The notes beneath the pieces were generated by a model that was not told where the DNA came from, did no database searches, and saw nothing but the letters and a program-made list of their open reading frames with translations. From assembly GCA_016839585.1 (NCBI GenBank), contig JAEOTZ010000080.1, forward strand, positions 1 to 39,714: a stretch of 39,714 nucleotides of DNA, in the 5' to 3' direction. Source of the stretch: Promethearchaeota archaeon (GTDB lineage: Archaea > Asgardarchaeota > Lokiarchaeia > Sigyniarchaeales > SOKP01). The position numbers and the translations under genes were made by a program. Position 1 is the first letter of the stretch; every line of letters starts with the position of its first letter. Below, piece after piece: positions 25,607 to 33,379 of the stretch.

Positions 25607-26116
25607 ATGGATGATGTTAATATTTTTGGAGTCCCTTGGCAAGAGATTGTAGATTGGTTCGTAGTACAACCATTATATGGTCAAATCTTAGTATTAATAG
25701 GTGTTGTTGCTGTTTTAGCACTTGCTGTAGTCATAGCTTATTATGTAATAAAAGGAGTTGCCTATTTAATATATTACCTCCTTAAAGGGATTTATTATCT
25801 CTTAAAGGGTATAGGACTTCTCTTTTATAAGCTCTGTGAAGCATTATATTACGCAATTTCTGGAAAAGAGAAACCAAATGCTAATAAACAGGAACAACAA
25901 ATAATTGAAGTAATTCAGCAACCAGTTCAACAGATAGCTCAACCACGACCTCATAAAGTTGTTCAAATTGTCAGCCCTGAAGCAACATACTGTACTGAAT
26001 GCGGAAATGAATTTTCAGCAGCAATGGCTCAACAATTGCAGAACAAAGGGTTTGTCTATTGTGTACACTGTGGTAAGGGATTTAAATCAAATTATATGCA
26101 AATCGAAGTTCAATAA
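25607..26116 (+). CDS. Small membrane protein with C-terminal zinc ribbon
   Basis: 169 residues. One transmembrane helix (about 24-48) is followed by an unusual amphipathic, Tyr/Leu-rich stretch (48-86) in which Y-Y/L-x-K-G units recur about every 7-11 residues (V-I-K-G, L-L-K-G twice), likely lying along or in the membrane. A Gln/Pro-rich linker (90-120) leads to a C-terminal zinc ribbon with Cys129-X2-Cys132 and Cys152-X2-Cys155. The ribbon should face the cytoplasm. No family is recognised. It stands alone between T-rich terminators, so it is probably monocistronic. The ATG at 25607 is supported by GAGTGAT 8-14 bases upstream. Confidence 0.7.
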   Translation: MDDVNIFGVPWQEIVDWFVVQPLYGQILVLIGVVAVLALAVVIAYYVIKGVAYLIYYLLKGIYYLLKGIGLLFYKLCEALYYAISGKEKPNANKQEQQIIEVIQQPVQQIAQPRPHKVVQIVSPEATYCTECGNEFSAAMAQQLQNKGFVYCVHCGKGFKSNYMQIEVQ

Positions 26117-26119
26117 TTA

Positions 26120-26154
26120 TTTTATTTTTTCTTTTTGTTTTTTTTTTCTTTTTC
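26120..26154 (+). terminator. T-rich terminator after the zinc-ribbon protein
   Basis: Pyrimidine run, almost all T with a few C, A and G interruptions, starting directly after the stop codon of the zinc-ribbon gene; typical of archaeal intrinsic termination. Confidence 0.5.
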
Positions 26155-26190
26155 TATAAATTTGTAAGATAGATTAAAATACCAATTCTA

Positions 26191-26203
26191 AGATATAATA
26201 TCT
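26191..26203 (+). promoter_or_regulatory. Possible TATA box with dyad symmetry before the CBM9-like gene
   Basis: AGATAT-A-ATATCT is a perfect dyad around one base, 28-40 bases before the ATG at 26232, where a TATA box would give a very short leader. It could be promoter, regulator site, or chance. Confidence 0.35.
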
Positions 26204-26231
26204 AAATAACTATTTACTTAAATTAAAAATT

Positions 26232-27593
26232 ATGTCAAAAATTAATATTAAATTAGCCTTTTTAAGTATAATATTATTTAGTATTATATCCCTTTACCTT
26301 TTCTCTGTGCCAAGTGAAGATGTTAAAGCAAAGCCTAAACCTTCGTGCTCTATTGAATATATAAACATTGATGGAAATATAACTGATGAAGAGTGGTCTA
26401 AGGCTGTTCATAAGATTAAATTTTATTTGGATATTGACAATACTCCTGATTATAATGGTGATATAAATGTTGATGGATATAATTATCTTTATTTAGGTAA
26501 AGATGAAAATAATACATATTTTGCTCTGGATCTATGTGGTGATCAATCATTTAATGGAACTGGAGAATGGCTTGGTGTATGGCTTAATACCTATAATAGA
26601 GAATTTGACAGCTATAAAGAGTGGTACAATTACTTAAATGATGGTACTGAATCATTAATTTATAACATAGAAAAAAACCAAGAATGGACCTTTATTTCGA
26701 AGGATACGAGTATTTATTATTATTATATAGATGATAATAGCGAATTTAGTACATGGTATGGAAGTACTGAAGGTAATTATACAAACTTAAGATACATGTG
26801 GCAAGGAGAACTTACTAAAGATTTTAATATTACATCGGAAGAGATTGGCTTAGATCATATCTATTGGATTAACTTTTCTATTGATATAAATAATTGGGCA
26901 TTTTTCCCCGAAATACGTGATACACTTTCAGACATTACAATTTACATGAAATCGAAAGTAAATACAAGCATTTTAGAACAAAAAATGATCCTTTGGAATA
27001 GCGATGGTACATTACCTGCTTTAGATGACCCAAACCAAGTTATACCATTTAATACTGGTATTGGTTATATCCAAGACCAATTTAATTATGGCCTTGGGAA
27101 TTTAACAGCAGATCATAAGCTTCAATTTAGTTTAATCGGGAACAATACTGATCCGTTTAAAACTCAAATTAATTTTCTCAATTTTCACTTTATAATGAAT
27201 AGGACTAATTATGCTGGACCAGTAAGTTACCCTTACTCGACTATTAATAATTATCAAATAAATTGGAGTTTTGGAGCTAGTCCAAATTGCCCTGAAGACC
27301 ATCGAATGTTTGAATTGTTAATCCCAAAGAGTGAACTTGAACATTATGAAGATAACCAAGACTTAGGTATAACTGTGGGTGGCTATGGTACACTTGCTTT
27401 TAAGGGTACTAACTATTGGTGCTTTTCAGAAATAGACACATGGATAGATGTAGAAGTGAGTGAACATTACTTATATTATAGTATGATATCAGAAAAAGAA
27501 GCAAAAATTCCTGGATATAATTTATACTTTATAATAGCTATATTAGGAGCAGTAGCATTGATATTGTTGAAAAAACGAGAAATACAAAATTGA
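26232..27593 (+). CDS. Secreted surface protein with CBM9-like domain and C-terminal anchor
   Basis: 453 residues: signal peptide (hydrophobic 8-25), then I-D-G-N-I-T-D-E-E-W (46-55), the typical opening of CBM9-like and related beta-sandwich domains that bind sugar ends, with a following Y-L-Y-L-G-K-D-E-N-N-T-Y-F-A-L-D strand pair. The rest is Trp/Tyr/Asn-rich and sequon-rich, with probably a second similar sandwich (from about 265). The C-terminus is K-I-P-G-Y-N-L-Y-F-I-I then a hydrophobic helix and K-K-R, resembling the tail of the eight-repeat protein at 23820 and suggesting a shared surface-sorting or anchoring signal. Function: probable carbohydrate-binding or S-layer-associated protein; no catalytic motif seen. 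Confidence 0.75.
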   Translation: MSKINIKLAFLSIILFSIISLYLFSVPSEDVKAKPKPSCSIEYINIDGNITDEEWSKAVHKIKFYLDIDNTPDYNGDINVDGYNYLYLGKDENNTYFALDLCGDQSFNGTGEWLGVWLNTYNREFDSYKEWYNYLNDGTESLIYNIEKNQEWTFISKDTSIYYYYIDDNSEFSTWYGSTEGNYTNLRYMWQGELTKDFNITSEEIGLDHIYWINFSIDINNWAFFPEIRDTLSDITIYMKSKVNTSILEQKMILWNSDGTLPALDDPNQVIPFNTGIGYIQDQFNYGLGNLTADHKLQFSLIGNNTDPFKTQINFLNFHFIMNRTNYAGPVSYPYSTINNYQINWSFGASPNCPEDHRMFELLIPKSELEHYEDNQDLGITVGGYGTLAFKGTNYWCFSEIDTWIDVEVSEHYLYYSMISEKEAKIPGYNLYFIIAILGAVALILLKKREIQN

Positions 27594-27627
27594 AATTTTT
27601 AAATTTAAAATTTTTTATTTTTTTATT
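27594..27627 (+). terminator. Probable terminator: A+T stem and T-run after the CBM9-like gene
   Basis: Self-complementary AAATTT-type repeats lead into TTTTTTATTTTTTTATTT immediately after the stop at 27593. Confidence 0.4.
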
Positions 27628-27717
27628 TATCATTAATTACGATTAATATTAAATATCAAATTATCATAAATGATATTCATCACATTTTAGAAAAGCATTA
27701 TATAAAATGATCAAGAG

Positions 27718-29439
27718 ATGATAGAAAAACACAATAAAGGTAGTCCCTATTCGGAAAAAATTTGGTTAAAATCCTATGATGATTATGTTAAACCTGAAAT
27801 AGACTATGAGGTAATCTCCTTAGTTGATATGATGAAAAAAGCAGTAACAGAATTTCCAGAACAATTATTTTATGAATTTCAAGGTTTAACGGCTACCTAT
27901 AAAGAAATGGAGGAATATATTAATAGCTTCGCAAATTTCCTTTTAGAAAATGGAATTAAGAAAGGAGATAGAATAGCTATACATCTTCCTAACTCACCAC
28001 AATATTTAATAGCATTATATGGAACTTTTTATGCTGGCTGTACTAGCGTTGGAATGAATTTTCTTTTGAAACCTAATGAAATTGTATATCAACTAGAAGA
28101 TAGTGGAGCCAATGTGTTATTAACTCTTGATTCTTTTTATGAAGAGAACGTTAGAAAAGCTCTAATAACAGGAAAGACAAATGTAAAAGTTGTTGTTATA
28201 ACTAATATCGCAGATATGTTTCCAAAATTCAAACAAATCTTAGCTAAAGCTTTGAAGATTGTTCCTAAGGGCAAAATTGAACCAATTGAAGGGATTGATT
28301 TTTTTGAATTTAAAAAAATATTAAAAAATTATCCTAATGATAAATCACCTGATATAAATATAGAACCTAAGAAAGATATTGCTTTTCTTCAATATACAGG
28401 TGGAACAACTGGACCCCCTAAAGGTGCTATTTTAACTCATGAAAATGAAATCATAAATCTTCAACAGGTCGTATATTGGTTAGAGGTTGATCTGAAAAAG
28501 GGATTAGAAAAAGTTATTAGTGCTTTTCCTTTGTTCCATTTAGCTGGTATGTTTTTTAATCTTTTGGCAGTATATACCGCAAATACGCAACTAATTATTG
28601 CTAATCCTCGAGACACTAAGCATATCTGTAAATTAATTCAAAAATGGAAACCAACTATGATGGTTAATGTACCAACTCTCTATTTAATGTTGTTAAATGA
28701 GCCAAAATTGAAAGAATTGGATTTAAGTAATATTAAAGTTTATGGATCTGGAGCAGCTCCATTTCCTTCTGAAAGTATAAAGAAATTTGAAAATACAGTT
28801 GGAACGCATAAATTATTAGAAGTATATGGTATGACAGAAGCTTCCCCAATTGTAACTATGAATCCATATATAGGTACTAGAAAAATTGGAACTGTCGGTA
28901 TTCCTGTAAGTAATACTGATCTAAAAATTGTAGATGTAATTGATAGAAATAAGGAAGTTCCTCTCGGTGAACCTGGCGAGATTGTTATTAAGGGTCCTCA
29001 AATTTTTAAAGGGTATTGGAATAAACCAAAAGAAACCGAAAATGCTCTTAAAGAGGGGTGGTTTTATTCAGGGGATATAGGGATGATGGATAACGATGGG
29101 TATATAAGGATAGTTGATCGTACAAAAGATATGATTAACGTTAGTGGCTATAAAGTATTTAGCGTAGAAGTGGACGACAAAATGAATAAACATCATGCGA
29201 TTGAACTTTGCTCTAGTGTCGGTATTTCAGACCCAGATCGTCCAGGTTCAGAGTTAGTAAAATTATATGTTTTATTAAAAGAGGGGTATAAAGCATCAGA
29301 AGAAATTAAAGAGGATATTTTAAAATTCGCCCAAGATAATTTAGCAAAATACAAAGTTCCTAAAATAATCGAAATTCTTGAAGAGATGCCATTAACATCT
29401 GTTGGGAAAGTGGATAAAAAGATATTGAGGGAAAAGTAA
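27718..29439 (+). CDS. AMP-forming acyl-CoA synthetase (fatty-acid or aryl-acid CoA ligase)
   Basis: 573 residues of the ANL superfamily. Motifs in order: the phosphate loop YTGGTTGPPKG (226-236), Y-G-S-G-A-A-P-F, the adenine motif Y-G-M-T-E-A-S, the hinge region G-W-F-Y-S-G-D-I-G and I-V-D-R-T-K-D-M-I-N-V-S-G-Y-K-V-F, and the C-terminal catalytic lysine Lys564 in T-S-V-G-K. The enzyme makes acyl-AMP from a carboxylic acid and ATP and then acyl-CoA. Length and motifs fit medium/long-chain fatty-acid or aromatic-acid ligases; chain length cannot be read by eye. Located upstream of, but not joined to, the FAD-oxidase operon, it could activate acids made there. It converges with the CPBP protease gene. 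Confidence 0.93.
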   Translation: MIEKHNKGSPYSEKIWLKSYDDYVKPEIDYEVISLVDMMKKAVTEFPEQLFYEFQGLTATYKEMEEYINSFANFLLENGIKKGDRIAIHLPNSPQYLIALYGTFYAGCTSVGMNFLLKPNEIVYQLEDSGANVLLTLDSFYEENVRKALITGKTNVKVVVITNIADMFPKFKQILAKALKIVPKGKIEPIEGIDFFEFKKILKNYPNDKSPDINIEPKKDIAFLQYTGGTTGPPKGAILTHENEIINLQQVVYWLEVDLKKGLEKVISAFPLFHLAGMFFNLLAVYTANTQLIIANPRDTKHICKLIQKWKPTMMVNVPTLYLMLLNEPKLKELDLSNIKVYGSGAAPFPSESIKKFENTVGTHKLLEVYGMTEASPIVTMNPYIGTRKIGTVGIPVSNTDLKIVDVIDRNKEVPLGEPGEIVIKGPQIFKGYWNKPKETENALKEGWFYSGDIGMMDNDGYIRIVDRTKDMINVSGYKVFSVEVDDKMNKHHAIELCSSVGISDPDRPGSELVKLYVLLKEGYKASEEIKEDILKFAQDNLAKYKVPKIIEILEEMPLTSVGKVDKKILREK

Positions 29440-29448
29440 TAGATTAAC

Positions 29449-29475
29449 TTTTTTTTAATTTATTTAGACTTTTTA
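29449..29475 (+). terminator. T-rich tract between convergent genes
   Basis: Nine T residues (29449-29457) then T-rich DNA begin 9 bases after the acyl-CoA ligase stop and run to the convergent protease stop at 29473; likely a terminator for the plus-strand gene. Confidence 0.35.
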
Positions 29476-30066
29476 ATTACTATTTTTGAAATATCTCTTA
29501 TAGAGATTGTAATATAAATTTAGAGCTATAATGTAATGGATTATAATACAGGGGATAATACCTAATGTTAAAAAGATGAAGCCATTATACAATCCTAATA
29601 AAAAAGGAAATGTAAGATTTACTAACAATATCCTCAAATTTCTATATGAAAACCAGGTGTGTATGTGAAATAGTGAAAACACAATACTTGAGATAAATAT
29701 AGCAGTAAAGTTGCTTAACTCCATTTGGTTAACTAGAAAACTAATAGTGTAGAACCTAAAAATAAGTTCTTCTATTATCATGATTATCGGAAAAAAAACC
29801 CATATAAAAACTAGATTTTTTTTTGAGATAAAGGCGTATATTACATCTTGTTTTTTTATCACTCCAATATTTTCATCATTATAAACAAAAACTTCTATAA
29901 TTTTACCGATAATCAAGAATATGATAAAACCAAAAATTAAAATTAAAACAACATTTACATCAAATTCTCTTATGAAAAAATATTCGTTATAAATTCCTAA
30001 AAATGGTGGAACAATTAGAATAATAAAAACAATTAATATAAGAGCATATTTCCTTAATTTTTCCAA
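29473..30066 (-). CDS. CPBP-family intramembrane glutamic protease (Rce1/CAAX-protease-like)
   Basis: 197 residues with about six hydrophobic segments and the three CPBP motifs in order: E-E-L-I-F-R (Glu99, Glu100, Arg104), F-S-L-F-H (Phe130, His134), and a late His177 in I-I-I-H-Y-I-I. In eukaryotes Rce1 cleaves the last three residues of prenylated CAAX proteins; prokaryotic members process bacteriocins or membrane proteins. Whether this one acts on prenylated proteins is unknown. The reading frame starts with TTG at 30066; no in-frame ATG is near, and no Shine-Dalgarno site is obvious. It lies 52 bases downstream of the RAM-domain gene on the same strand, and may be co-transcribed with it. 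Confidence 0.82.
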   Translation of the reverse strand: MEKLRKYALILIVFIILIVPPFLGIYNEYFFIREFDVNVVLILIFGFIIFLIIGKIIEVFVYNDENIGVIKKQDVIYAFISKKNLVFIWVFFPIIMIIEELIFRFYTISFLVNQMELSNFTAIFISSIVFSLFHIHTWFSYRNLRILLVNLTFPFLLGLYNGFIFLTLGIIPCIIIHYIIALNLYYNLYKRYFKNSN

Positions 30067-30118
30067 TGCCTTTCTTATCCAATTATTATTTTGAAGCCAA
30101 TAAATTTATTGAGAAATC

Positions 30119-30424
30119 TTAAGGATGATCATTTCGGGACCCCATGAGCGTAGTTGTCTCCTCAATCCACTGAGATAAATCCTTATCCACCCTGCAGAAG
30201 GTTACTATCTTGTCTAAATCCTTAAGCTTACTGAATGAGCATTCTACAAGTACATCCCATCCACCATATACAGGTGTAGCATACGTTATTTTCCATTCTT
30301 CATTTGGTTCCATTGATTCTAAACCAGTTAGTTTTTCAACAACTTTCCATTCAGTTCCAATAGTTTTTAACCGAATTAATATATACCCTCTATAGTAAAT
30401 TTCAAATTCACCAACATTTTTCAA
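30119..30424 (-). CDS. Stand-alone Lrp/AsnC-type RAM ligand-binding domain
   Basis: 101 residues with no DNA-binding helix-turn-helix. The pattern is that of the RAM (ACT-like) domain of Lrp/AsnC regulators: strand G-Y-I-L-I-R-L, helix around T-E-W-K-V-V-E-K-L, strand I-T-Y-A-T-P-V-Y-G-G-W-D-V-L-V-E-C, helix L-K-D-L-D-K-I-V, and the late T-T-T-L-M motif near 89-93. Such single domains bind amino acids or related small molecules and can join full-length Lrp proteins. The start is TTG (30424); a stop lies four codons upstream. It is divergent from the FAD-oxidase/Fe-S operon with a 184-base gap, so it may sense the substrate of that pathway. That regulatory link is inference. Confidence 0.78.
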   Translation of the reverse strand: MKNVGEFEIYYRGYILIRLKTIGTEWKVVEKLTGLESMEPNEEWKITYATPVYGGWDVLVECSFSKLKDLDKIVTFCRVDKDLSQWIEETTTLMGSRNDHP

Positions 30425-30608
30425 ATAATTTTTTCAGTTTTATCTTCCTAACATAGTATTAATTTTTTTAGTTTTTTAATGTTATATTAGTTTTCAAATG
30501 TAGAAAATGAACAAACATAAGAATTCAATTTAATGTGGATTATATTTAAGTAATCTATCATCTCTATCATAAATTGTTTTACATAATAATAATTGAGAAA
30601 ATACAAAA

Positions 30609-32126
30609 ATGTCAGAAGTCTATAAAAAGTTAGAAAGAGTAGTGTCAAAAGAGTATCTCTCAAAAGACATATACTTGCGTCATGCTTACTCAAGAAATGT
30701 CGATCTTGTCTTACAGGGAGTACCTGATATTGTTATAAGACCAAAGGATGCACAAGAAATTTCAGAAATCCTTAAAATTGCCAATGAAGAGAATATTCCA
30801 GTTATCCCTCGTGGTGCTGGAATATGTGAATTTGGAGGGAGCAAACCTATTGGAGATGGTGGTATTGTGCTGGATATGAAAAGAATGAATAATATTATTA
30901 ATTTAGATGAAGAAAATCATATAGTAACTGTAGAAGCAGGAATATCTTGGGGAAAACTAAATGAATATCTATGCCATTTTGGACTTTATACAGGGTGTAT
31001 GGGACCCGGCTCTGGGATGAGTGCATCTGTAGGCGGAGGTATCTCTCATCATTCTGTTGGTGGAGGAGGATGTGCTAAATATGGTGCTTGTACTAACCTA
31101 CTAATTTCGTTAGAAGTTGTCTTACCTACAGGGGAAATATTAGAAACAGGTTCTCAGGCTAATAAATATTCAAAATTCCCATTTAATAGGTTTGGAAATG
31201 GTCCGGACTTAGCTGGACTTTTTTGCGGAGATAATGGAATTTATGGTGTGAAAACAAAAGTTTCGCTACAAGTATTTCCTAAACCGGAATTTGCAGAATA
31301 TAAAACTTTTTTAATGCCTCGTAAATCTGCCGAAACAGCAGCTCAGATTATGACTGAAATTAGGCATAAGGGGATTGATGTTTATGATGCAATGTTTATT
31401 CCAGATGTTGTTATTGCTATAGGATCAGATCAAGGCTTCTTCCCGTTATGGGAAAATCTAAAACGTAAACGAGGAATGTTTTTTTATACTATAGAAGCAA
31501 ATTCTGAAGTTGAATTAGATGAAAATGTTAAAAAGCTAGATGATATGATTTTGAATAAAAAATCTGAATTTTTAGGTCCAGAAATAGCTGATGGGAATAT
31601 TGCTAAATGGCATTATGTTGAAAAAGGACATTGGCAATTGTATCATAACCTATGGGGAATGTTTCCTTCAATGCAAGCTTTATCAGCAGAATGCTTTTGC
31701 CCAATTAGTGCATTCCCCAAAATTTTGCAAGATGTTGATCAATGGGATATAGAACATGAAGTAGATATGCGAAAAATATTCGATATTACGAAAATCCGTC
31801 CTATATCAGGTAGTGGTCCCGTACCACTAGTAGATGGTAATACTGTTGAGATAACGACTGGTTTTGTTAGCTTTTGGAGATATTATAATGAAGAAATCCA
31901 TGAAGTAATCAAAGAAACTAACTTAAAACTATGGAAATCTCTCTTAGAAAGGGTAATAAAGCATGGAGTACAATGGTATATGATGGGTGATTTTTTGTCT
32001 CGCTTCATGGTAGATATTGGAGCTTATTCAGAAGAGTTTTATAATTTAATGAAATCAATCAAAAAAACTGTTGACCCAAATATGATTTTAAGTAGAGGTA
32101 AATTTAATTTTTGGGGTGAAAAATAA
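30609..32126 (+). CDS. FAD-linked oxidase of the VAO/PCMH family, copy A
   Basis: 505 residues. The PCMH FAD domain shows V-P-D-I-V-I-R-P-K, the R-G-A-G-I-C-E-F-G-G-S loop, G-I-V-L-D-M-K-R-M-N, V-T-V-E-A-G-I-S-W-G-K-L, a glycine-rich S-V-G-G-G-I-S-H-H-S-V-G-G-G-G and N-G-I-Y-G-V-K-T-K-V-S; the cap domain ends V-D-P-N-M-I-L-S-R-G-K. The enzyme should oxidise an organic alcohol or hydroxy acid and hand electrons to the Fe-S subunit encoded next. Most of it is nearly the same as copy B at 33380, but cap segments (about residues 252-270, 350-375 and 400-430) differ, suggesting a different substrate. It opens an operon of three genes; the first in-frame ATG (30609) follows an A-rich leader without a clear Shine-Dalgarno site. 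Confidence 0.9.
   Translation: MSEVYKKLERVVSKEYLSKDIYLRHAYSRNVDLVLQGVPDIVIRPKDAQEISEILKIANEENIPVIPRGAGICEFGGSKPIGDGGIVLDMKRMNNIINLDEENHIVTVEAGISWGKLNEYLCHFGLYTGCMGPGSGMSASVGGGISHHSVGGGGCAKYGACTNLLISLEVVLPTGEILETGSQANKYSKFPFNRFGNGPDLAGLFCGDNGIYGVKTKVSLQVFPKPEFAEYKTFLMPRKSAETAAQIMTEIRHKGIDVYDAMFIPDVVIAIGSDQGFFPLWENLKRKRGMFFYTIEANSEVELDENVKKLDDMILNKKSEFLGPEIADGNIAKWHYVEKGHWQLYHNLWGMFPSMQALSAECFCPISAFPKILQDVDQWDIEHEVDMRKIFDITKIRPISGSGPVPLVDGNTVEITTGFVSFWRYYNEEIHEVIKETNLKLWKSLLERVIKHGVQWYMMGDFLSRFMVDIGAYSEEFYNLMKSIKKTVDPNMILSRGKFNFWGEK
32113..32119 (+). promoter_or_regulatory. Shine-Dalgarno site at the end of FAD oxidase A
   Basis: GGGGTGA sits in the last codons of copy A (Trp-Gly-Glu), 8 bases before the ATG at 32128. 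It favours that ATG over a GTG at 32116 that falls within the site itself. Confidence 0.55.
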
Positions 32127-32127
32127 A

Positions 32128-33360
32128 ATGAGTGAATTAAAACATTTAAAGAAAGAATGGAAAGCTATTATGAGCTGCATGAATTGCGGCGATTGTGGGT
32201 TTGCCATTCGACCTGTTGTTGGTAGATATTTGACTTGTCCTGTATTGGAGGCCAAGGAAGAAGAAGGTTTTGAAATATATTTTTCAAGAGGTAGAATGAA
32301 TGTTCTCAAGAGCATTTTAGAAGGGCAAATTCCTTTGAGTAGAGAACTTGCTGAATGGGTTTACCAATGCAGCGAATGTGGGAACTGTACTGAGGTTTGT
32401 CATATGTCTCAGAATCCATATATTGTCCTTCCCACAAGCAATTGGATCGATCATGTAAAAGTATGGGAAGCATTAAGAAAGGATCTAGTTGAGGCTGGTT
32501 TTGCTCCTCTGGATAGACATGGTGATCTAATCGAGTATATGAACGATGATAATATGAAGAATCCTTATGGAGAAGATAAAGATAAAAAGTTTGATTGGAT
32601 AAATGAATTTCCTGAGATTAAGGAAAAGGGAGACTTAATGTTTTTTGGAGGCTGTACCATGCCCTTAAGACAAGTAGAAACGCTAAAAAGCATGATGAAA
32701 ATTTTGAAAGCAGCAGAAATAGAAATTGCAATGTCTAAAGATGAGTGGTGCTGTGGTTCTATTGCTATAAGGATTGGTGATGAAAAATCTATAACTGAAA
32801 TGATTGAGCATAATATTGATGAATTCAAAAATAAAGGTGCTAAAACCTTATTTACAGCTTGCGCAGGATGTTATAGAACTTGGAAAAAAGATTATCCTGA
32901 ATTACTAGGCTATGAATTACCATTTGAAGTGAAACACATAACAGAAATATTGGTGGAATTAATCAATAACAATAAAATACCTTTTAAAGAAGAGATGGAA
33001 AGAGTTAAAGTCACTTATCATGATCCCTGCCATTTAGGACGTCATATGAATCTTTATGAAATCCCTCGAGAAGTTCTTTCTAAAATACCTGGAATTGAAT
33101 TAGTCGAGATGAAAAGAAATAAAAATAATGCTTGGTGTTGTGGAGCAGGAGGAGGTGTGAAGAGTCAATTTTCTGAATTAGCTCTTAAAATCTCACAAGA
33201 AAGGATAAAAGAGGCTGTTGAATCAGGTGCACAAATCTTAACAACTAGCTGTCCTTTTTGCATCGGGAATCTAAGCGATGCTTATGAAGAAATGGATTTA
33301 GAAATCAAAGAAAAAATTAAGGTTATTGATATAATTGATCTAATCTCTTCTAAACTATGA
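32128..33360 (+). CDS. CCG-domain iron-sulfur oxidoreductase subunit (HdrD/GlcF-like), second locus
   Basis: 410 residues from the ATG that follows the previous stop by one base. Two [4Fe-4S] sets (C-M-N-C-G-D-C with a later L-T-C-P; C-S-E-C-G-N-C-T-E-V-C) precede two CCG domains (G-G-C-T-M-P, E-W-C-C-G-S, A-C-A-G-C-Y; then H-D-P-C-H-L-G, W-C-C-G-A-G-G-G, S-C-P-F-C). It resembles the subunit at 8993 in order and spacing but is shorter at both ends. It should accept electrons from one or both flanking FAD oxidases and pass them to an unidentified carrier. A GTG four codons upstream keeps the frame open but would overlap the Shine-Dalgarno site. Confidence 0.92.
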   Translation: MSELKHLKKEWKAIMSCMNCGDCGFAIRPVVGRYLTCPVLEAKEEEGFEIYFSRGRMNVLKSILEGQIPLSRELAEWVYQCSECGNCTEVCHMSQNPYIVLPTSNWIDHVKVWEALRKDLVEAGFAPLDRHGDLIEYMNDDNMKNPYGEDKDKKFDWINEFPEIKEKGDLMFFGGCTMPLRQVETLKSMMKILKAAEIEIAMSKDEWCCGSIAIRIGDEKSITEMIEHNIDEFKNKGAKTLFTACAGCYRTWKKDYPELLGYELPFEVKHITEILVELINNNKIPFKEEMERVKVTYHDPCHLGRHMNLYEIPREVLSKIPGIELVEMKRNKNNAWCCGAGGGVKSQFSELALKISQERIKEAVESGAQILTTSCPFCIGNLSDAYEEMDLEIKEKIKVIDIIDLISSKL

Positions 33361-33379
33361 ATCATATTAGAGATTTAAA

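Noticed and set aside
27698-27707. TTATATAAAA as TATA box of the AMP-forming acyl-CoA ligase
   Set aside because: It lies only 11-20 bases before the ATG, so transcription would start inside the gene.
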